This document shows positions 31,971 through 41,904 of a stretch of DNA of 64,000 nt, piece by piece. The stretch comes from Actinomycetospora sp. NBRC 106378 (GTDB lineage Bacteria; Actinomycetota; Actinomycetes; Mycobacteriales; Pseudonocardiaceae). Position 1 is the stretch's first letter; each line of letters begins with the position of its first letter. The translations under genes and the position numbers were made by a program. Under the pieces are notes generated by a model. That model was not told where the DNA came from and did not search any database. It saw only the letters and a list, made by a program, of their open reading frames with translations. Location: positions 186,001 to 250,000 of the forward strand of contig NZ_BSTT01000003.1 in assembly GCF_030269685.1 (NCBI RefSeq), in the 5' to 3' direction.

Positions 31971-32251
31971 GCATCACCACCAGCCGCGTCACCGGTGGAT
32001 TCCACGACGTGCCCGAGGGCATCACCAACCCGCCGATCGACGAGCTGCTGGAGACCGTCAGCTCGAAGTACGCGCTGGTGATCTACGCGGCCAAGCGGGC
32101 GCGTCAGATCAACGACTACTACGCCCAGCTCGGCGAGGGCCTGCTCGAGTACGTCGGCCCGCTCGTGGAGCCGGGCCCGCGCGAGAAGCCCCTCTCGATC
32201 GCCATGCGTGAGATCCACTCCCACCTGCTCGAGCACACCGAGGGCGAGTAA
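31967..32251 (+). CDS. rpoZ: RNA polymerase omega subunit
   Basis: A 94-residue omega subunit that helps assemble and stabilise the beta' subunit. The conserved core [28 protein letters not shown] and the C-terminal [13 protein letters not shown] are intact. Size is normal for actinobacteria. It overlaps gmk by 4 bp and is followed 58 bp later by coaBC. Confidence 0.95.
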   Translation: MSITTSRVTGGFHDVPEGITNPPIDELLETVSSKYALVIYAAKRARQINDYYAQLGEGLLEYVGPLVEPGPREKPLSIAMREIHSHLLEHTEGE

Positions 32252-32309
32252 CACCTTCCCGGATCGGGCACCGGAGCCGGGCGAGTGCAGCGACGAGAAG
32301 TCGGGAGCC

Positions 32310-33527
32310 ATGGCTGAGATCGTCCTCGGCGTGTCCGGCGGCATCGCCGCCTACAAGGCCTGCGAGCTGCTCCGGCGGCTCCGCGAGGCCGGGCACGGCG
32401 TGCAGGTGGTGGCCACGCCGAACGCCCTGCAGTTCATCGGCGCGGCCACCTTCGAGGCGCTGTCCGGGCGCGAGGTCCTCACCGGGGTCTTCGAGCACGT
32501 CCCGGACGTGACCCACGTCGCGCTGGGACGCCGGGCCGACCTCGTCGTGTGCGCCCCCGCCACCGCCGACCTGCTCGCGCGGATGGCGGCGGGCCGCGCG
32601 GACGACCTGCTCACGTCCACGCTGCTCACCGCGCGATGTCCGGTGCTCGCCGTCCCGGCGATGCACACGGAGATGTGGGACCACCCGGCGACGGTGGACA
32701 ACGTCGCCACCCTCCGCCGCCGCGGCACGATCGTCCTCGAGCCCGCCTCCGGCCGGCTCACCGGTGCCGACTCCGGGCCGGGCCGTCTGCCCGAGCCCGT
32801 CGAGATCGCGGAGTTCGTCCGCCTGCTCCTCGAGGCGCCCGACGCGTTGCCGCGCGACCTCGAGGGACGCCACGTCGTCGTCTCCGCAGGCGGCACCGCC
32901 GAACCGCTCGACCCCGTGCGCACCCTCGGCAACCGCTCGTCGGGCCGCCAGGGTTACGCGCTCGCCCGGGTCGCCGCGCAGCGCGGCGCGCACGTCACGC
33001 TCGTCGCCGGCACCACCGCCGACCTCGAACCGCCGGCCGCCGTCGACGTGGTGCGGGTGCGCACCACCGAGGAGATGCGCTCCGCGGTCCTCGACGCGGG
33101 CAAGGACGCCGACGTGGTCGTGATGGCCGCCGCCGTGGCCGACTTCCGCCCGGTCGACGTCGCCGGATTCAAGATCAAGAAGGGGCCGGGGGAGCCGGAC
33201 GCGATCCGTCTCACACGGAACCCGGACATCCTCGCCGAGCTCGTGGCCGAGCAGGTGCCCGGCCGGCTGGTCATCGGCTTCGCCGCGGAGACCGGGGACG
33301 CCGACCACGACGTCCTCACCTTCGGGCGCGCGAAGCTCGAACGGAAGGGCAGCGACTACCTCGTCGTCAACGCCGTGGGGGGTCCCACCGGGCACAACGC
33401 CTTCGAGGGCGCCGACAACGAGGGGTGGCTCCTGGGCGCCGACGGGTCGTCCACGCAGTTGCCGATGGGGTCGAAGGCGGCGCTCGCGGCGCGGGTCTGG
33501 GACACCGTGGCCGAGCGCCTGGCGTGA
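32310..33527 (+). CDS. coaBC: Bifunctional phosphopantothenoylcysteine decarboxylase / phosphopantothenate-cysteine ligase
   Basis: A 405-residue fusion catalysing two consecutive CoA steps. The N-terminal flavoprotein CoaC domain (about 1-180) shows LGVSGGIAAYKACELLR and PAMHTEMWDHPAT, the latter in the position of the usual PAMNxxM motif with His in place of Asn. The C-terminal CoaB domain has VVSAGGTAEPLDPVR, NRSSGRQGYALA and FKIKKGPGE with the conserved lysines. It starts at ATG 32310, 10 bp after a ribosome binding site-like GAGAAGTCGGGAG. Confidence 0.94.
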   Translation: MAEIVLGVSGGIAAYKACELLRRLREAGHGVQVVATPNALQFIGAATFEALSGREVLTGVFEHVPDVTHVALGRRADLVVCAPATADLLARMAAGRADDLLTSTLLTARCPVLAVPAMHTEMWDHPATVDNVATLRRRGTIVLEPASGRLTGADSGPGRLPEPVEIAEFVRLLLEAPDALPRDLEGRHVVVSAGGTAEPLDPVRTLGNRSSGRQGYALARVAAQRGAHVTLVAGTTADLEPPAAVDVVRVRTTEEMRSAVLDAGKDADVVVMAAAVADFRPVDVAGFKIKKGPGEPDAIRLTRNPDILAELVAEQVPGRLVIGFAAETGDADHDVLTFGRAKLERKGSDYLVVNAVGGPTGHNAFEGADNEGWLLGADGSSTQLPMGSKAALAARVWDTVAERLA

Positions 33528-33531
33528 CCGT

Positions 33532-33552
33532 CCGACCACGGAGCGTGGTCGG
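33532..33552. terminator. Hairpin after coaBC
   Basis: CCGACCACG-GAG-CGTGGTCGG, a perfect 9-bp stem 4 bp after the coaBC stop; no T-tract. It probably separates coaBC from metK. The remaining 146 bp to metK were searched by eye for a SAM riboswitch; none was recognised. Confidence 0.65.
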
Positions 33553-33698
33553 GAATCGTCGGGAAATCCACTCCCACACCTCGTGACGGCGCACAACCGG
33601 TCTGTGACGCGCTGCGCAAAGCGGCCGGTCAGGGGCCTGCCAGTTGGGCCGGATGCCGTTACTGTTGGCCCGTCCCACTGTCGAGGCAGGGAGAAATT

Positions 33699-34892
<1,194 letters not shown>

Positions 34893-34916
34893 CGCTCGTC
34901 CGACCCGGTCAGACAC

Positions 34917-34954
34917 ACGGCCCGGCCGCCCCGCGACAGGGGCGGCCGGGCCGT
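34917..34954. terminator. Strong hairpin after metK
   Basis: ACGGCCCGGCCGCCCC (34917-34932), loop GCGACA, then the exact complement to 34954, followed by CGTCGTTCCC. A 16-bp perfect stem 24 bp after the metK stop. Confidence 0.85.
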
Positions 34955-34971
34955 CGTCGTTCCCCCTCCGT

Positions 34972-35013
34972 GGCAGGAAAGCGTCGTTGCCTGCATCCAG
35001 TGGCAGGTTCGCC
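34972..35013. repeat. Dispersed element with 30-bp-phased CAGG motifs (copy 2)
   Basis: GGCAGGAAAGCGTCGTTGC at 34972-34990 is identical to 3474-3492 in the lrp-rarA gap. CAGGAAAGCG (34974) and CAGGTTCGCC (35004) are 30 bp apart, the same step as in the other copy. It lies 46 bp upstream of the priA start. Confidence 0.6.
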
Positions 35014-35045
35014 CCATCGTCGCCCGGGCGGTCGGGGCGTTCTGG

Positions 35046-35051
35046 TAGACC
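35046..35051 (+). promoter_or_regulatory. Candidate -10 box of priA
   Basis: TAGACC ends 7 nt before the GTG at 35059, predicting a leaderless priA mRNA and excluding the upstream TTG start at 34987. Confidence 0.4.
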
Positions 35052-35058
35052 GGCGCCC

Positions 35059-37179
35059 GTGGGCGGATCACCGGGCGACGAGGCGCTGCTGGCGCTGCCC
35101 GGCATGCCCGTCCCGGCTCCACCCGCCGTCGGGAAGACCGAGAAGGCCGCGAAACCCCCGAAGCACAACGAGCGGCTGCCCGCGGAGTCGAACTCCGTCG
35201 CCTCGGTCGCGGTCGACGTCCCGCTCCCGCACCTCGACCGGCCCTTCGACTACCGCGTGCCCGTGCAGCTCGACGGGACGGCCGTCGTCGGGGCCCGTGT
35301 GCGGGTGCGCTTCGCCGGACGCGTCGTGGACGGCTACGTGCTCGACCGGTCCGACACCACCGAGCACGACGGTCGCCTGCAGTGGCTGGAGAAGGTCGTC
35401 TCGCCGGAGCCGGTGCTCGCGCCCGAACTCGCGGCGCTGTGCCGCACGGTCGCCGACCGCTACGCCGGCACGCTCGCCGACGTGCTGCGCCTCGCCCTCC
35501 CGCCGAGGCACGCGCGGGTGGAGAAGGAGGACCCCGACACGGCGCCGGTCCCGGGTCCGCCGCCGGGTCCCGACGACGACGGCGGCTGGGCGGTCTACCC
35601 GCGGGGTGCGGCCTTCCTCGAGGCGCTCGCCGCCCACCGACCGGCGCACGCCGTGTGGCAGGCGCTGCCCGGCGAGGACTGGCCGCGTCGCCTGGCCGAG
35701 GCGGCCCGGGCCGCGCTCGCGGCCGACCGGAGCGCCGTCGTCGTCGTCCCCGACCGGCGGGATCTGGACCGGCTGCACGCGGCGTGCGTGGAGGTCGTGG
35801 GGGAGGAGCACGTCGCCGCGCTCGCCGCCGACCTCGGGCCCGCCGAGCGGTACCGACGCTGGCTCGCCGTGTCGCGGGGCCGCAAGCGCCTCGCGATCGG
35901 TACCCGCGCCGCCGCGTTCGCCCCGGTGCGCGACCCGGGCCTGCTCGTGGTCTGGGACGACGGCGACGACTCGCACACCGAACCCCGGGCGCCCTACCCG
36001 CACACCCGCGACGTCCTCATCGCCCGCGCCCACGGCAGCGGGGCCGCGCTGCTCGTCGCGGGCACCACCCGCACGGCGGAGGCCGAGGTGCTGGTCCGCA
36101 GCGGGTGGGCGCACCCCATCGTCGCCGAGCGCACGCGGGTCCGCGAGCACGCGCCGCGGGTGACCGCGATCGGGGAGGACGAGCGCCAGCTGCTGCGCGA
36201 CCCCACCGCCCGGGCGGCCCGCATCCCGTCGGTCGCGTTCGAGGCGGCGCGCGGCGCCCTCGCGGCGGGGCGCCCGGTGCTGGTCCAGGTGCCCCGGCGG
36301 GGCTACCTCCCGGCGATCGCGTGCGCGCAGTGCCGCGAACCCGCCCGGTGCCGGCACTGCCACGGCCCGCTCGGCATCCCGGCCGGCACCGAGGATGTAC
36401 CCGCCCCGCCGACCTGCCGCTGGTGCGGGCGGCCCGCCACGAACTACCGCTGCCCGGCGTGCGCCTCGCCCCGCCTGCGCGCGACCGTCGTGGGCGCCGG
36501 ACGAACGGCGGAGGAGCTCGGCCGGGCCTTCCCGCAGACGGTGGTCCGCAGCTCCGGCGGCGGGACGGCGATCCTCGGCACGGTCGACGCCGCTCCTGCC
36601 ATCGTCGTCGCCACCCCGGGCGCGGAGCCCCCGGCCGACGGCGGGTACGGCGCGGCCCTGCTGCTCGACGGTGCGGCCCTGCTCGCCCGCCCCGAGCTCC
36701 GCGCGGCCGAGGACACCGTGCGTCGGTGGTTCGCCGCGGCGGACCTGGTGCGGCCGGGCCCCGAGGGCGGCCGGGTCGTGGTCGTGGCCGAGTCGAACCT
36801 GCCGGCCGTGCAGGCGCTCGTGCGCTGGGACCCGGCCGGCCACGCGGGCGCCGAGCTCGACGCGCGCACCGAGCTGGGCCTGCCACCCGCCGTCCGGATG
36901 GCCGCCCTCGACGGCGAGCCCGCGGCCCTGCGCGACCTCGTCGACACCGCCCGCCTGCCCGACACGGCCGACGTCCTCGGGCCCGTCGAGCTGCCGCCGG
37001 GCACCCGCCTCCCCGGAGCCGAGGAGCGCACCGAGCGGGCCGAGCGCACGCTCGTCCGGGTGCCGCGCCCGGCCGGACGGGACCTCGCGAAGGCCCTGCA
37101 GGAGGCCCAGGCCGTCCGCGGTGCCCGCCGCGAGCGCGAGCCGGTCCGGATCGTGCTCGACCCGCACGACCCGCTCTGA
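35059..37179 (+). CDS. priA: Primosomal protein N' (PriA), helicase motifs degenerate
   Basis: A 706-residue PriA homologue of the actinobacterial type. The N-terminal DNA-binding domain (SVAVDVPLPHLDRPFDYRVP) and the zinc-binding region with four CxxC pairs (CAQC, CRHC, CRWC, CPAC; about residues 422-472) are intact. The helicase core has decayed: where Walker A (GxTGSGKT) is expected the sequence reads WQALPGEDWPRRLAEAARA, and the DEAH box is replaced by VVWDDGDDSH. It therefore probably keeps a structural, fork-binding role in replication restart without unwinding DNA. This is the usual state in mycobacteria and relatives. Start GTG 35059 is supported by the -10 box. Confidence 0.92.
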   Translation: MGGSPGDEALLALPGMPVPAPPAVGKTEKAAKPPKHNERLPAESNSVASVAVDVPLPHLDRPFDYRVPVQLDGTAVVGARVRVRFAGRVVDGYVLDRSDTTEHDGRLQWLEKVVSPEPVLAPELAALCRTVADRYAGTLADVLRLALPPRHARVEKEDPDTAPVPGPPPGPDDDGGWAVYPRGAAFLEALAAHRPAHAVWQALPGEDWPRRLAEAARAALAADRSAVVVVPDRRDLDRLHAACVEVVGEEHVAALAADLGPAERYRRWLAVSRGRKRLAIGTRAAAFAPVRDPGLLVVWDDGDDSHTEPRAPYPHTRDVLIARAHGSGAALLVAGTTRTAEAEVLVRSGWAHPIVAERTRVREHAPRVTAIGEDERQLLRDPTARAARIPSVAFEAARGALAAGRPVLVQVPRRGYLPAIACAQCREPARCRHCHGPLGIPAGTEDVPAPPTCRWCGRPATNYRCPACASPRLRATVVGAGRTAEELGRAFPQTVVRSSGGGTAILGTVDAAPAIVVATPGAEPPADGGYGAALLLDGAALLARPELRAAEDTVRRWFAAADLVRPGPEGGRVVVVAESNLPAVQALVRWDPAGHAGAELDARTELGLPPAVRMAALDGEPAALRDLVDTARLPDTADVLGPVELPPGTRLPGAEERTERAERTLVRVPRPAGRDLAKALQEAQAVRGARREREPVRIVLDPHDPL

Positions 37180-37189
37180 GCGGCCCCAC

Positions 37190-37308
37190 CCCCGCGCGTG
37201 AGGGGATCCCTCGTGCCACCAGAGCGCTCGGGTCCTCCCCTCGCGGGACGCGGTGATCCATCGCGCCCCCGCGCGTGAGGGGAACCCTCGTGCCGGCAGA
37301 ACGCCCGG
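37190..37308. repeat. Intergenic direct repeat of about 42 bp, two copies
   Basis: Copies start at 37190 and 37267 (77 bp apart); the first 28 bp differ at one position (GATCCC against GAACCC), and similarity runs on for about 14 bp. Each copy holds a hairpin GAGGG-GAW-CCCTC. A partial inverted version (CCTCCCCTCGCGGGACGCGG) lies between them. The element fills most of the priA-def gap. Confidence 0.75.
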
Positions 37309-37332
37309 CCCGACGCGAAGATCCGATCGCGC

Positions 37333-37367
37333 GGAGCGAAGTGGGCGCTGAGCGCGCACTTCGCTCC
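37333..37367. terminator. Hairpin between priA and def
   Basis: GGAGCGAAGTGGGCGC, loop TGA, then the complement with one mismatch (15 of 16 pairs). It shares the GAGCGAAG stem base with the hairpins after nusB and tpiA. Confidence 0.7.
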
Positions 37368-37436
37368 GCTCGTCGGGATCTCCGGCGCCCGACCGGCTGC
37401 AGGCGGACGGCGATCGGGCCGGAGCGGACGCGCGCC

Positions 37437-37442
37437 TAGACT
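37437..37442 (+). promoter_or_regulatory. Candidate -10 box of def
   Basis: TAGACT ends 8 nt before the GTG at 37451; predicts a leaderless def-fmt-rsmB transcript. Confidence 0.45.
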
Positions 37443-37450
37443 GGACGACC

Positions 37451-38011
37451 GTGACCGTCCAGCCCGTCCGCTACTTCGGGGATCCCGTCCTGCGGGAACG
37501 CGCCACCGAGGTGACCACGTTCGACAGGGAGCTCCGGCAGCTCGTCGCCGACCTCGACGAGACGATGCGCGAGCAGGGCGGCGCCGGGCTCGCCGCCCCC
37601 CAGATCGGCGTGGGGCTGCGGGTGTTCACCTACCGCACCGGCGAGGACATGCACGGCCACCTGGTCAACCCGACGTGGAACGTCCTGGACGACACCGAGC
37701 AGACCGGCCCCGAGGGCTGCCTGTCGATCCCCGGGTTCCGGTGGGACTGCACCCGCTACGACCACGTGGTCGCCACCGGCTGGGACATGCACGGCGAGCC
37801 GGTACGGATCGAGGGCACGGCGATGCTGGCCCGGGCGATCCAGCACGAGACCGACCACCTCGACGGCGTGCTGTTCCTCGACCGGCTCGACGCGGCCACC
37901 CGCAAGGAGGCGATGGCCGCGATCCGGCAGGCGGAGTGGTTCGACCCGACGGCGCCACCGCGGATCCAGCAGAACCCGCACGCCAACCCGCTGTTCGGGG
38001 GCGTCCGCTAG
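37451..38011 (+). CDS. def: Peptide deformylase
   Basis: A 186-residue metalloenzyme removing the formyl group from nascent peptides. All three motifs are present: GGAGLAAPQIG (43-53), EGCLSIPG with the metal-binding cysteine, and QHETDHLDG with the two metal histidines and the catalytic glutamate. It has a slightly extended C-terminus (FDPTAPPRIQQNPHANPLFG) typical of actinobacteria. It is immediately followed by fmt with no gap, so the enzymes that add and remove the formyl group are cotranscribed. Confidence 0.96.
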   Translation: MTVQPVRYFGDPVLRERATEVTTFDRELRQLVADLDETMREQGGAGLAAPQIGVGLRVFTYRTGEDMHGHLVNPTWNVLDDTEQTGPEGCLSIPGFRWDCTRYDHVVATGWDMHGEPVRIEGTAMLARAIQHETDHLDGVLFLDRLDAATRKEAMAAIRQAEWFDPTAPPRIQQNPHANPLFGGVR

Positions 38012-38962
38012 ATGCGGCTCGTCTTCGCCGGCACCCCGGAACCGGCCGTGCCCTCGCTGCGCCGCCTCCTGGAGGGCACCGCGCACGAGGTCGTCGCGGT
38101 GGTCACCCGGCCCGACGCGCCCGCCGGCCGGAAGCGTCGGCTGCAGCGCTCGCCGGTCGGGCAGCTCGCCGACGAGGCCGGGGTCGAGGTCCTGACGCCC
38201 GCGAAGGCCTCCGACCCCGGGTTCCTCGACCGGCTCACGGCCCTCGCCCCGGACTGCGCGCCCGTCGTCGCCTACGGCAACCTGCTGCGCCCGGCCGCCC
38301 TCGCGATCCCGACGCACGGCTGGGTCAACCTGCACTTCTCCCTCCTGCCCGCGTGGCGGGGGGCCGCGCCCGTGCAGGCCGCGATCCGCGCCGGCGACGC
38401 GATCACCGGCGCGAGCACGTTCCGGCTCGAGGCGGGCATGGACACGGGCCCGGTGTTCGGGACGGTCACCGAGAAGATCGACGACCACGACACCGCGGGC
38501 GCCCTGCTCGAGCGGCTCAGCCACAGCGGCGCCGACCTCCTCGCGGCCACCCTCGACGGCATCGCGGACGGGTCGCTGCACCCCGTGCCCCAGCCGGACG
38601 ACGGCGTGTCGCTCGCCCCCAAGGTCACCGTCGACGACGCCCGCGTCCGGTGGACCGACCCGCCGCTCGCGATCGACCGACACGTCCGGTCGGTCACCCC
38701 CGCGCCGGGGGCCTGGACGGAGTTCCGTGGCACGCGCATGAAGATCGGGCCGGTCACGACGACGGGCTTCGACGACCTCGCCCCCGGGGAGATCGTCGTC
38801 GAGCGCACGCGCGTGCTGGTGGGCACCGCCGCGGCGCCGGTCGCCCTGAGCACCGTGCAGCCGGCGGGGAAGCCGATGATGCCCGCCGTCGACTGGAGCC
38901 GCGGCGCCCAGCCCGCCCCCGGCGAGCGGTTCGACCCGAGCGAGGAGACGGCAGAGGCATGA
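38012..38962 (+). CDS. fmt: Methionyl-tRNA formyltransferase
   Basis: A 316-residue enzyme formylating Met-tRNA-fMet with 10-formyltetrahydrofolate. Seen: [16 protein letters not shown], the folate/catalytic motif [17 protein letters not shown] with Asn and His, and the catalytic aspartate in [11 protein letters not shown]. The C-terminal OB-like domain binds the tRNA. Its start follows the def stop directly, and its stop overlaps the rsmB start (ATGA). Length is normal. Confidence 0.96.
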   Translation: MRLVFAGTPEPAVPSLRRLLEGTAHEVVAVVTRPDAPAGRKRRLQRSPVGQLADEAGVEVLTPAKASDPGFLDRLTALAPDCAPVVAYGNLLRPAALAIPTHGWVNLHFSLLPAWRGAAPVQAAIRAGDAITGASTFRLEAGMDTGPVFGTVTEKIDDHDTAGALLERLSHSGADLLAATLDGIADGSLHPVPQPDDGVSLAPKVTVDDARVRWTDPPLAIDRHVRSVTPAPGAWTEFRGTRMKIGPVTTTGFDDLAPGEIVVERTRVLVGTAAAPVALSTVQPAGKPMMPAVDWSRGAQPAPGERFDPSEETAEA

Positions 38963-40422
38963 CCGACAGCTCCGTCCCGCCCGGGGGACACCGCTCCGGG
39001 CGCGGGCCGCGCCGCAAGCCCGGCCGCCCGCACCGCTCCGGCCCGCCCCGGGGGCGCACCGCGCCGAACCGGCCCCCGGACGGCGACCAGGCCCGCGAGG
39101 CGGCGCTGGACACCCTGCGCGCGGTCCGCGAGGACGACGCGTACGCGAACCTCACGCTGCCGAAGCTGCTGCGCGAACGCCGCGTCTCCGGACGCGACGC
39201 CGCGCTCGCGACCGATCTGGCCTACGGGGCGTGCCGGGCCCAGGGCCTGCTCGACGCGGTCCTCGGGGCCTGCGTGGACCGGCCCCTCGACCGGCTCGAC
39301 GGCGTCGTCCTCGACGCCCTGCGCCTCGGTGCACAGCAGCTGCTGCGGACCCGGATCCCCGCGCACGCCGCGGTCGGCGCCACCGTGGAGCTCGTCCGCT
39401 CGCGGGCCGGCTCGAAGCCCACCGGGTTCGTCAACGCCGTGCTGCGCCGGGTCGCCGAGCGCGACGAGGCGGGCTGGGTGGCCGAGCTCGCGCCCGACGC
39501 GGCGTCCGACCCCGTCGGCCACCTCGCCTTCGTCCACGCCCACCCGCGCTGGATCGCCGAGGTCTTCGCCGACGCCCTGCCGTCCTCGGAGCTCGACGCG
39601 GCCCTCGCCGCGGACGACGCCCGTCCCGCCGTGCACCTCGCCGCCCGGCCCGGGGAGATCAGCGCCGAGGAGCTCGCCGCCGTCACCGGGGGCGAGGAGA
39701 CGCCGTACTCGCCCTACGGGGTGCTGCTCACCGAGGGCGGCGACCCCGGCGACCTCGAACCGATCCGCGAGGGGCTCGCCGCCGTGCAGGACGAGGGCAG
39801 CCAGCTCGTCGCCCTCGCCGCGGCCCGCGCCCCGCTCGAGGGCCGCGACGAGCTGTGGCTCGACCTGTGCGCCGGACCGGGTGGGAAGGCCGCCCTGCTC
39901 GGCGCGCTGGCGGCGATCACCGGCGCGACCCTCGACGCCGTCGACCGCGCCCCGCACCGCGCGGCGCTGGTCGAGAAGGCCACGGCGGGCCTGCCCGTGC
40001 GGGTGCACACCGGCGACGCCCGGGAGATCGCGCTGCCCGAGGCGGCCTACGACCGCGTCCTGGTCGACGCACCGTGCACGGGCCTCGGGGCGCTGCGGCG
40101 CCGTCCGGAGGCCCGCTGGCGCCGCCGGCCGGAGGACGTCGCCGACCTCACCGCCCTGCAGCGCGACCTGCTCGCCCACGCCCTGGAGCGGGTGCGCCCC
40201 GGCGGCGTCGTCACCTACGCGACCTGCTCGCCGCACCCGGCGGAGACCGTCGACGTCGTCCGGGCGGTCGTCGAGGCGACCGGCGCCGAGGTGCTGGACA
40301 CCGCCGCGAGCCTGCCCGAGCTGATCGGGGCCGACGTCGGGAAGGGCCCCGGCCTGCAGCTCTGGCCGCACCGGCACGGCACCGACGCCATGTACTGCGC
40401 CACCCTGCGGCGCACCGGCTGA
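38959..40422 (+). CDS. rsmB: 16S rRNA (cytosine-967-C5)-methyltransferase
   Basis: A 487-residue RsmB/Sun protein. A basic, Gly/Pro/Arg-rich N-terminal tail (about 1-45) precedes a NusB-like RNA-binding domain ([20 protein letters not shown]) and a class I methyltransferase domain. SAM motif I is [15 protein letters not shown]; the two cysteines of m5C enzymes are in [12 protein letters not shown] and [10 protein letters not shown]. Overlaps fmt by 4 bp; order def-fmt-rsmB-rpe is conserved. Confidence 0.94.
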   Translation: MTDSSVPPGGHRSGRGPRRKPGRPHRSGPPRGRTAPNRPPDGDQAREAALDTLRAVREDDAYANLTLPKLLRERRVSGRDAALATDLAYGACRAQGLLDAVLGACVDRPLDRLDGVVLDALRLGAQQLLRTRIPAHAAVGATVELVRSRAGSKPTGFVNAVLRRVAERDEAGWVAELAPDAASDPVGHLAFVHAHPRWIAEVFADALPSSELDAALAADDARPAVHLAARPGEISAEELAAVTGGEETPYSPYGVLLTEGGDPGDLEPIREGLAAVQDEGSQLVALAAARAPLEGRDELWLDLCAGPGGKAALLGALAAITGATLDAVDRAPHRAALVEKATAGLPVRVHTGDAREIALPEAAYDRVLVDAPCTGLGALRRRPEARWRRRPEDVADLTALQRDLLAHALERVRPGGVVTYATCSPHPAETVDVVRAVVEATGAEVLDTAASLPELIGADVGKGPGLQLWPHRHGTDAMYCATLRRTG

Positions 40423-40446
40423 TCGCGGGTGCGGGAGACTGGCGCC

Positions 40447-41136
40447 GTGCCCGCCCCGCTCATCGCACCCAGCATCCTGTCCGCGGACTTCGCCCGGCTC
40501 GCCGACGAGGCCGCCGCGGTACACGGCTCCGACTGGCTGCACGTCGACGTCATGGACGCGCACTTCGTGCCGAACCTGACGCTCGGCCTCCCGGTGGTGG
40601 AGAGCCTGCTGAAGGCGACCGACATCCCGCTGGACTGCCACCTCATGATCGAGGACCCGGACCGGTGGGCCCCGCCGTACGCGGAGGCGGGCGCGCACAA
40701 CGTCACGGTGCACGCCGAGGCGGCGCACGACCCGCGCAAGATCGCGAAGGACCTCCGGGCGGCAGGCGCGCTGGCCGGGCTGTCGGTGAAGCCGGACACC
40801 CCGCTCGAGGACTGGATCGAGGTCCTCGCGGACTACGACACGCTGCTGATCATGAGCGTGGAGCCGGGGTTCGGCGGGCAGAGCTTCATGCCGCGGGTGC
40901 TGGACAAGGTGCGCACGGCGCGGCGTCTGGTCGACACCGGACACCTCAGGGTCCTCGTGGAGATCGACGGCGGGATCGGTGCCGACACCGTGGAGCAGGC
41001 GGCCGAGGCCGGCGTCGACTGCTTCGTCGCCGGCAGCGCGGTCTACGGCGCGGACGACCCGGCACGGGCGGTCGCGGCGCTGCGCGAGCAGGCGGCGGCC
41101 GTCTCCCCGCACCGTTCGCTGACTACCCGCGAGTAA
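40447..41136 (+). CDS. rpe: Ribulose-phosphate 3-epimerase
   Basis: A 229-residue TIM-barrel enzyme of the pentose phosphate pathway interconverting ribulose- and xylulose-5-phosphate. Seen: [33 protein letters not shown] with the catalytic aspartate, [22 protein letters not shown], and [11 protein letters not shown] with the second catalytic aspartate. Start GTG 40447 (VPAPLIAPS) is preferred over GTG 40429 because a GAGACT box lies 6 nt before it. Its stop codon is part of a palindromic 15-mer (41123-41137). Confidence 0.95.
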   Translation: MPAPLIAPSILSADFARLADEAAAVHGSDWLHVDVMDAHFVPNLTLGLPVVESLLKATDIPLDCHLMIEDPDRWAPPYAEAGAHNVTVHAEAAHDPRKIAKDLRAAGALAGLSVKPDTPLEDWIEVLADYDTLLIMSVEPGFGGQSFMPRVLDKVRTARRLVDTGHLRVLVEIDGGIGADTVEQAAEAGVDCFVAGSAVYGADDPARAVAALREQAAAVSPHRSLTTRE

Positions 41137-41137
41137 C
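41123..41137. promoter_or_regulatory. Near-palindrome matching 351-365
   Basis: CTACCCGCGAGTAAC is the reverse complement of GTTACTCGCGGGTAG, differing at one position from GTTACTCGCGAGTAG at 351-365. It overlaps the rpe stop and lies 122 bp before ribE. The 123-bp gap 41137-41259 otherwise shows only a CACCGG/CCGGTG inverted repeat (41157-41176); no FMN riboswitch was recognised. Confidence 0.3.
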
Positions 41138-41259
41138 CTGAGCAGTGGTGGTTGTCACCGGGAACGACACCGGTGGAGCGCGGCCACGCGAGGAAGATGC
41201 AGGCGAGGTCGTTCGTACAGGGTCGACGACGACCGGAATCGACGGGCAGGGAGCCGCGA

Positions 41260-41904
41260 GTGTTCACGGGGATCGTGGAGGAGGTCGGCGAGATCGTCGA
41301 CGTCACCCCGCAGGCGGACGCCGCGCGACTGCGGATCCGCGGTCCGCTGGTGGTCTCCGACGCCCGGCCGGGCGACTCGATCGCGGTCAACGGCGTCTGC
41401 CTGACCGTGGTCGACCCGGCCCCGGACTCGTTCGCCGTGGACGTCATGGGGGAGACCCTGCGCCGCTCCAGCCTCGCCGACGCCGCCACCGGCACGCCGG
41501 TCAACCTCGAACGCGCCCTGGCCGCGGGCGCCCGCCTCGGCGGACACATCGTGCAGGGCCACGTCGACGGCACCGCGACGGTCGCCGCGATCGAGGCCTC
41601 CGAGCACTGGACCGCGGTGCGCTTCAGCACGCCGCGGGCCGCCGACGGCGGGGTGGGCATCGCCCGCTACATCGTCGAGAAGGGCTCCATCGCCGTGGAC
41701 GGCGTGAGCCTCACCGTGACCGAGGTCGACGACGACGGGTTCGCCGTCGGGTTGATCCCCACCACCCTCGCGGAGACGACGCTCGGGTCGCGCGAGGTCG
41801 GTGCCACCGTGAACCTGGAGGTCGACGTCGTGGCCAAGTACGTCGAGCGGCTGCTCGGCACGGGAGCCGTGCCGCAGTCGGCGGGAACGGAGTCGGGAGC
41901 ATGA
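41260..41904 (+). CDS. ribE: Riboflavin synthase, alpha chain
   Basis: A 214-residue enzyme that dismutates two lumazines to riboflavin. The duplicated lumazine-binding fold is visible: [11 protein letters not shown] at the N-terminus, [15 protein letters not shown] in the first half and [16 protein letters not shown] in the second, with [13 protein letters not shown] between. Start GTG 41260 gives the canonical VFTGIVEE N-terminus and has GGCAGGGAG upstream. ribE overlaps ribBA by 4 bp. In relatives ribD usually lies between rpe and ribE; it is absent here. Confidence 0.94.
   Translation: MFTGIVEEVGEIVDVTPQADAARLRIRGPLVVSDARPGDSIAVNGVCLTVVDPAPDSFAVDVMGETLRRSSLADAATGTPVNLERALAAGARLGGHIVQGHVDGTATVAAIEASEHWTAVRFSTPRAADGGVGIARYIVEKGSIAVDGVSLTVTEVDDDGFAVGLIPTTLAETTLGSREVGATVNLEVDVVAKYVERLLGTGAVPQSAGTESGA

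Noticed and set aside
33553-33698. SAM riboswitch upstream of metK
   Set aside because: No recognisable SAM-I, SAM-II or SAM-IV core was found by eye; a covariance-model search would decide.
37180-37450. A small gene in the priA-def gap
   Set aside because: Sequence is repeats and a hairpin; no frame with a start, ribosome binding site and coding bias.
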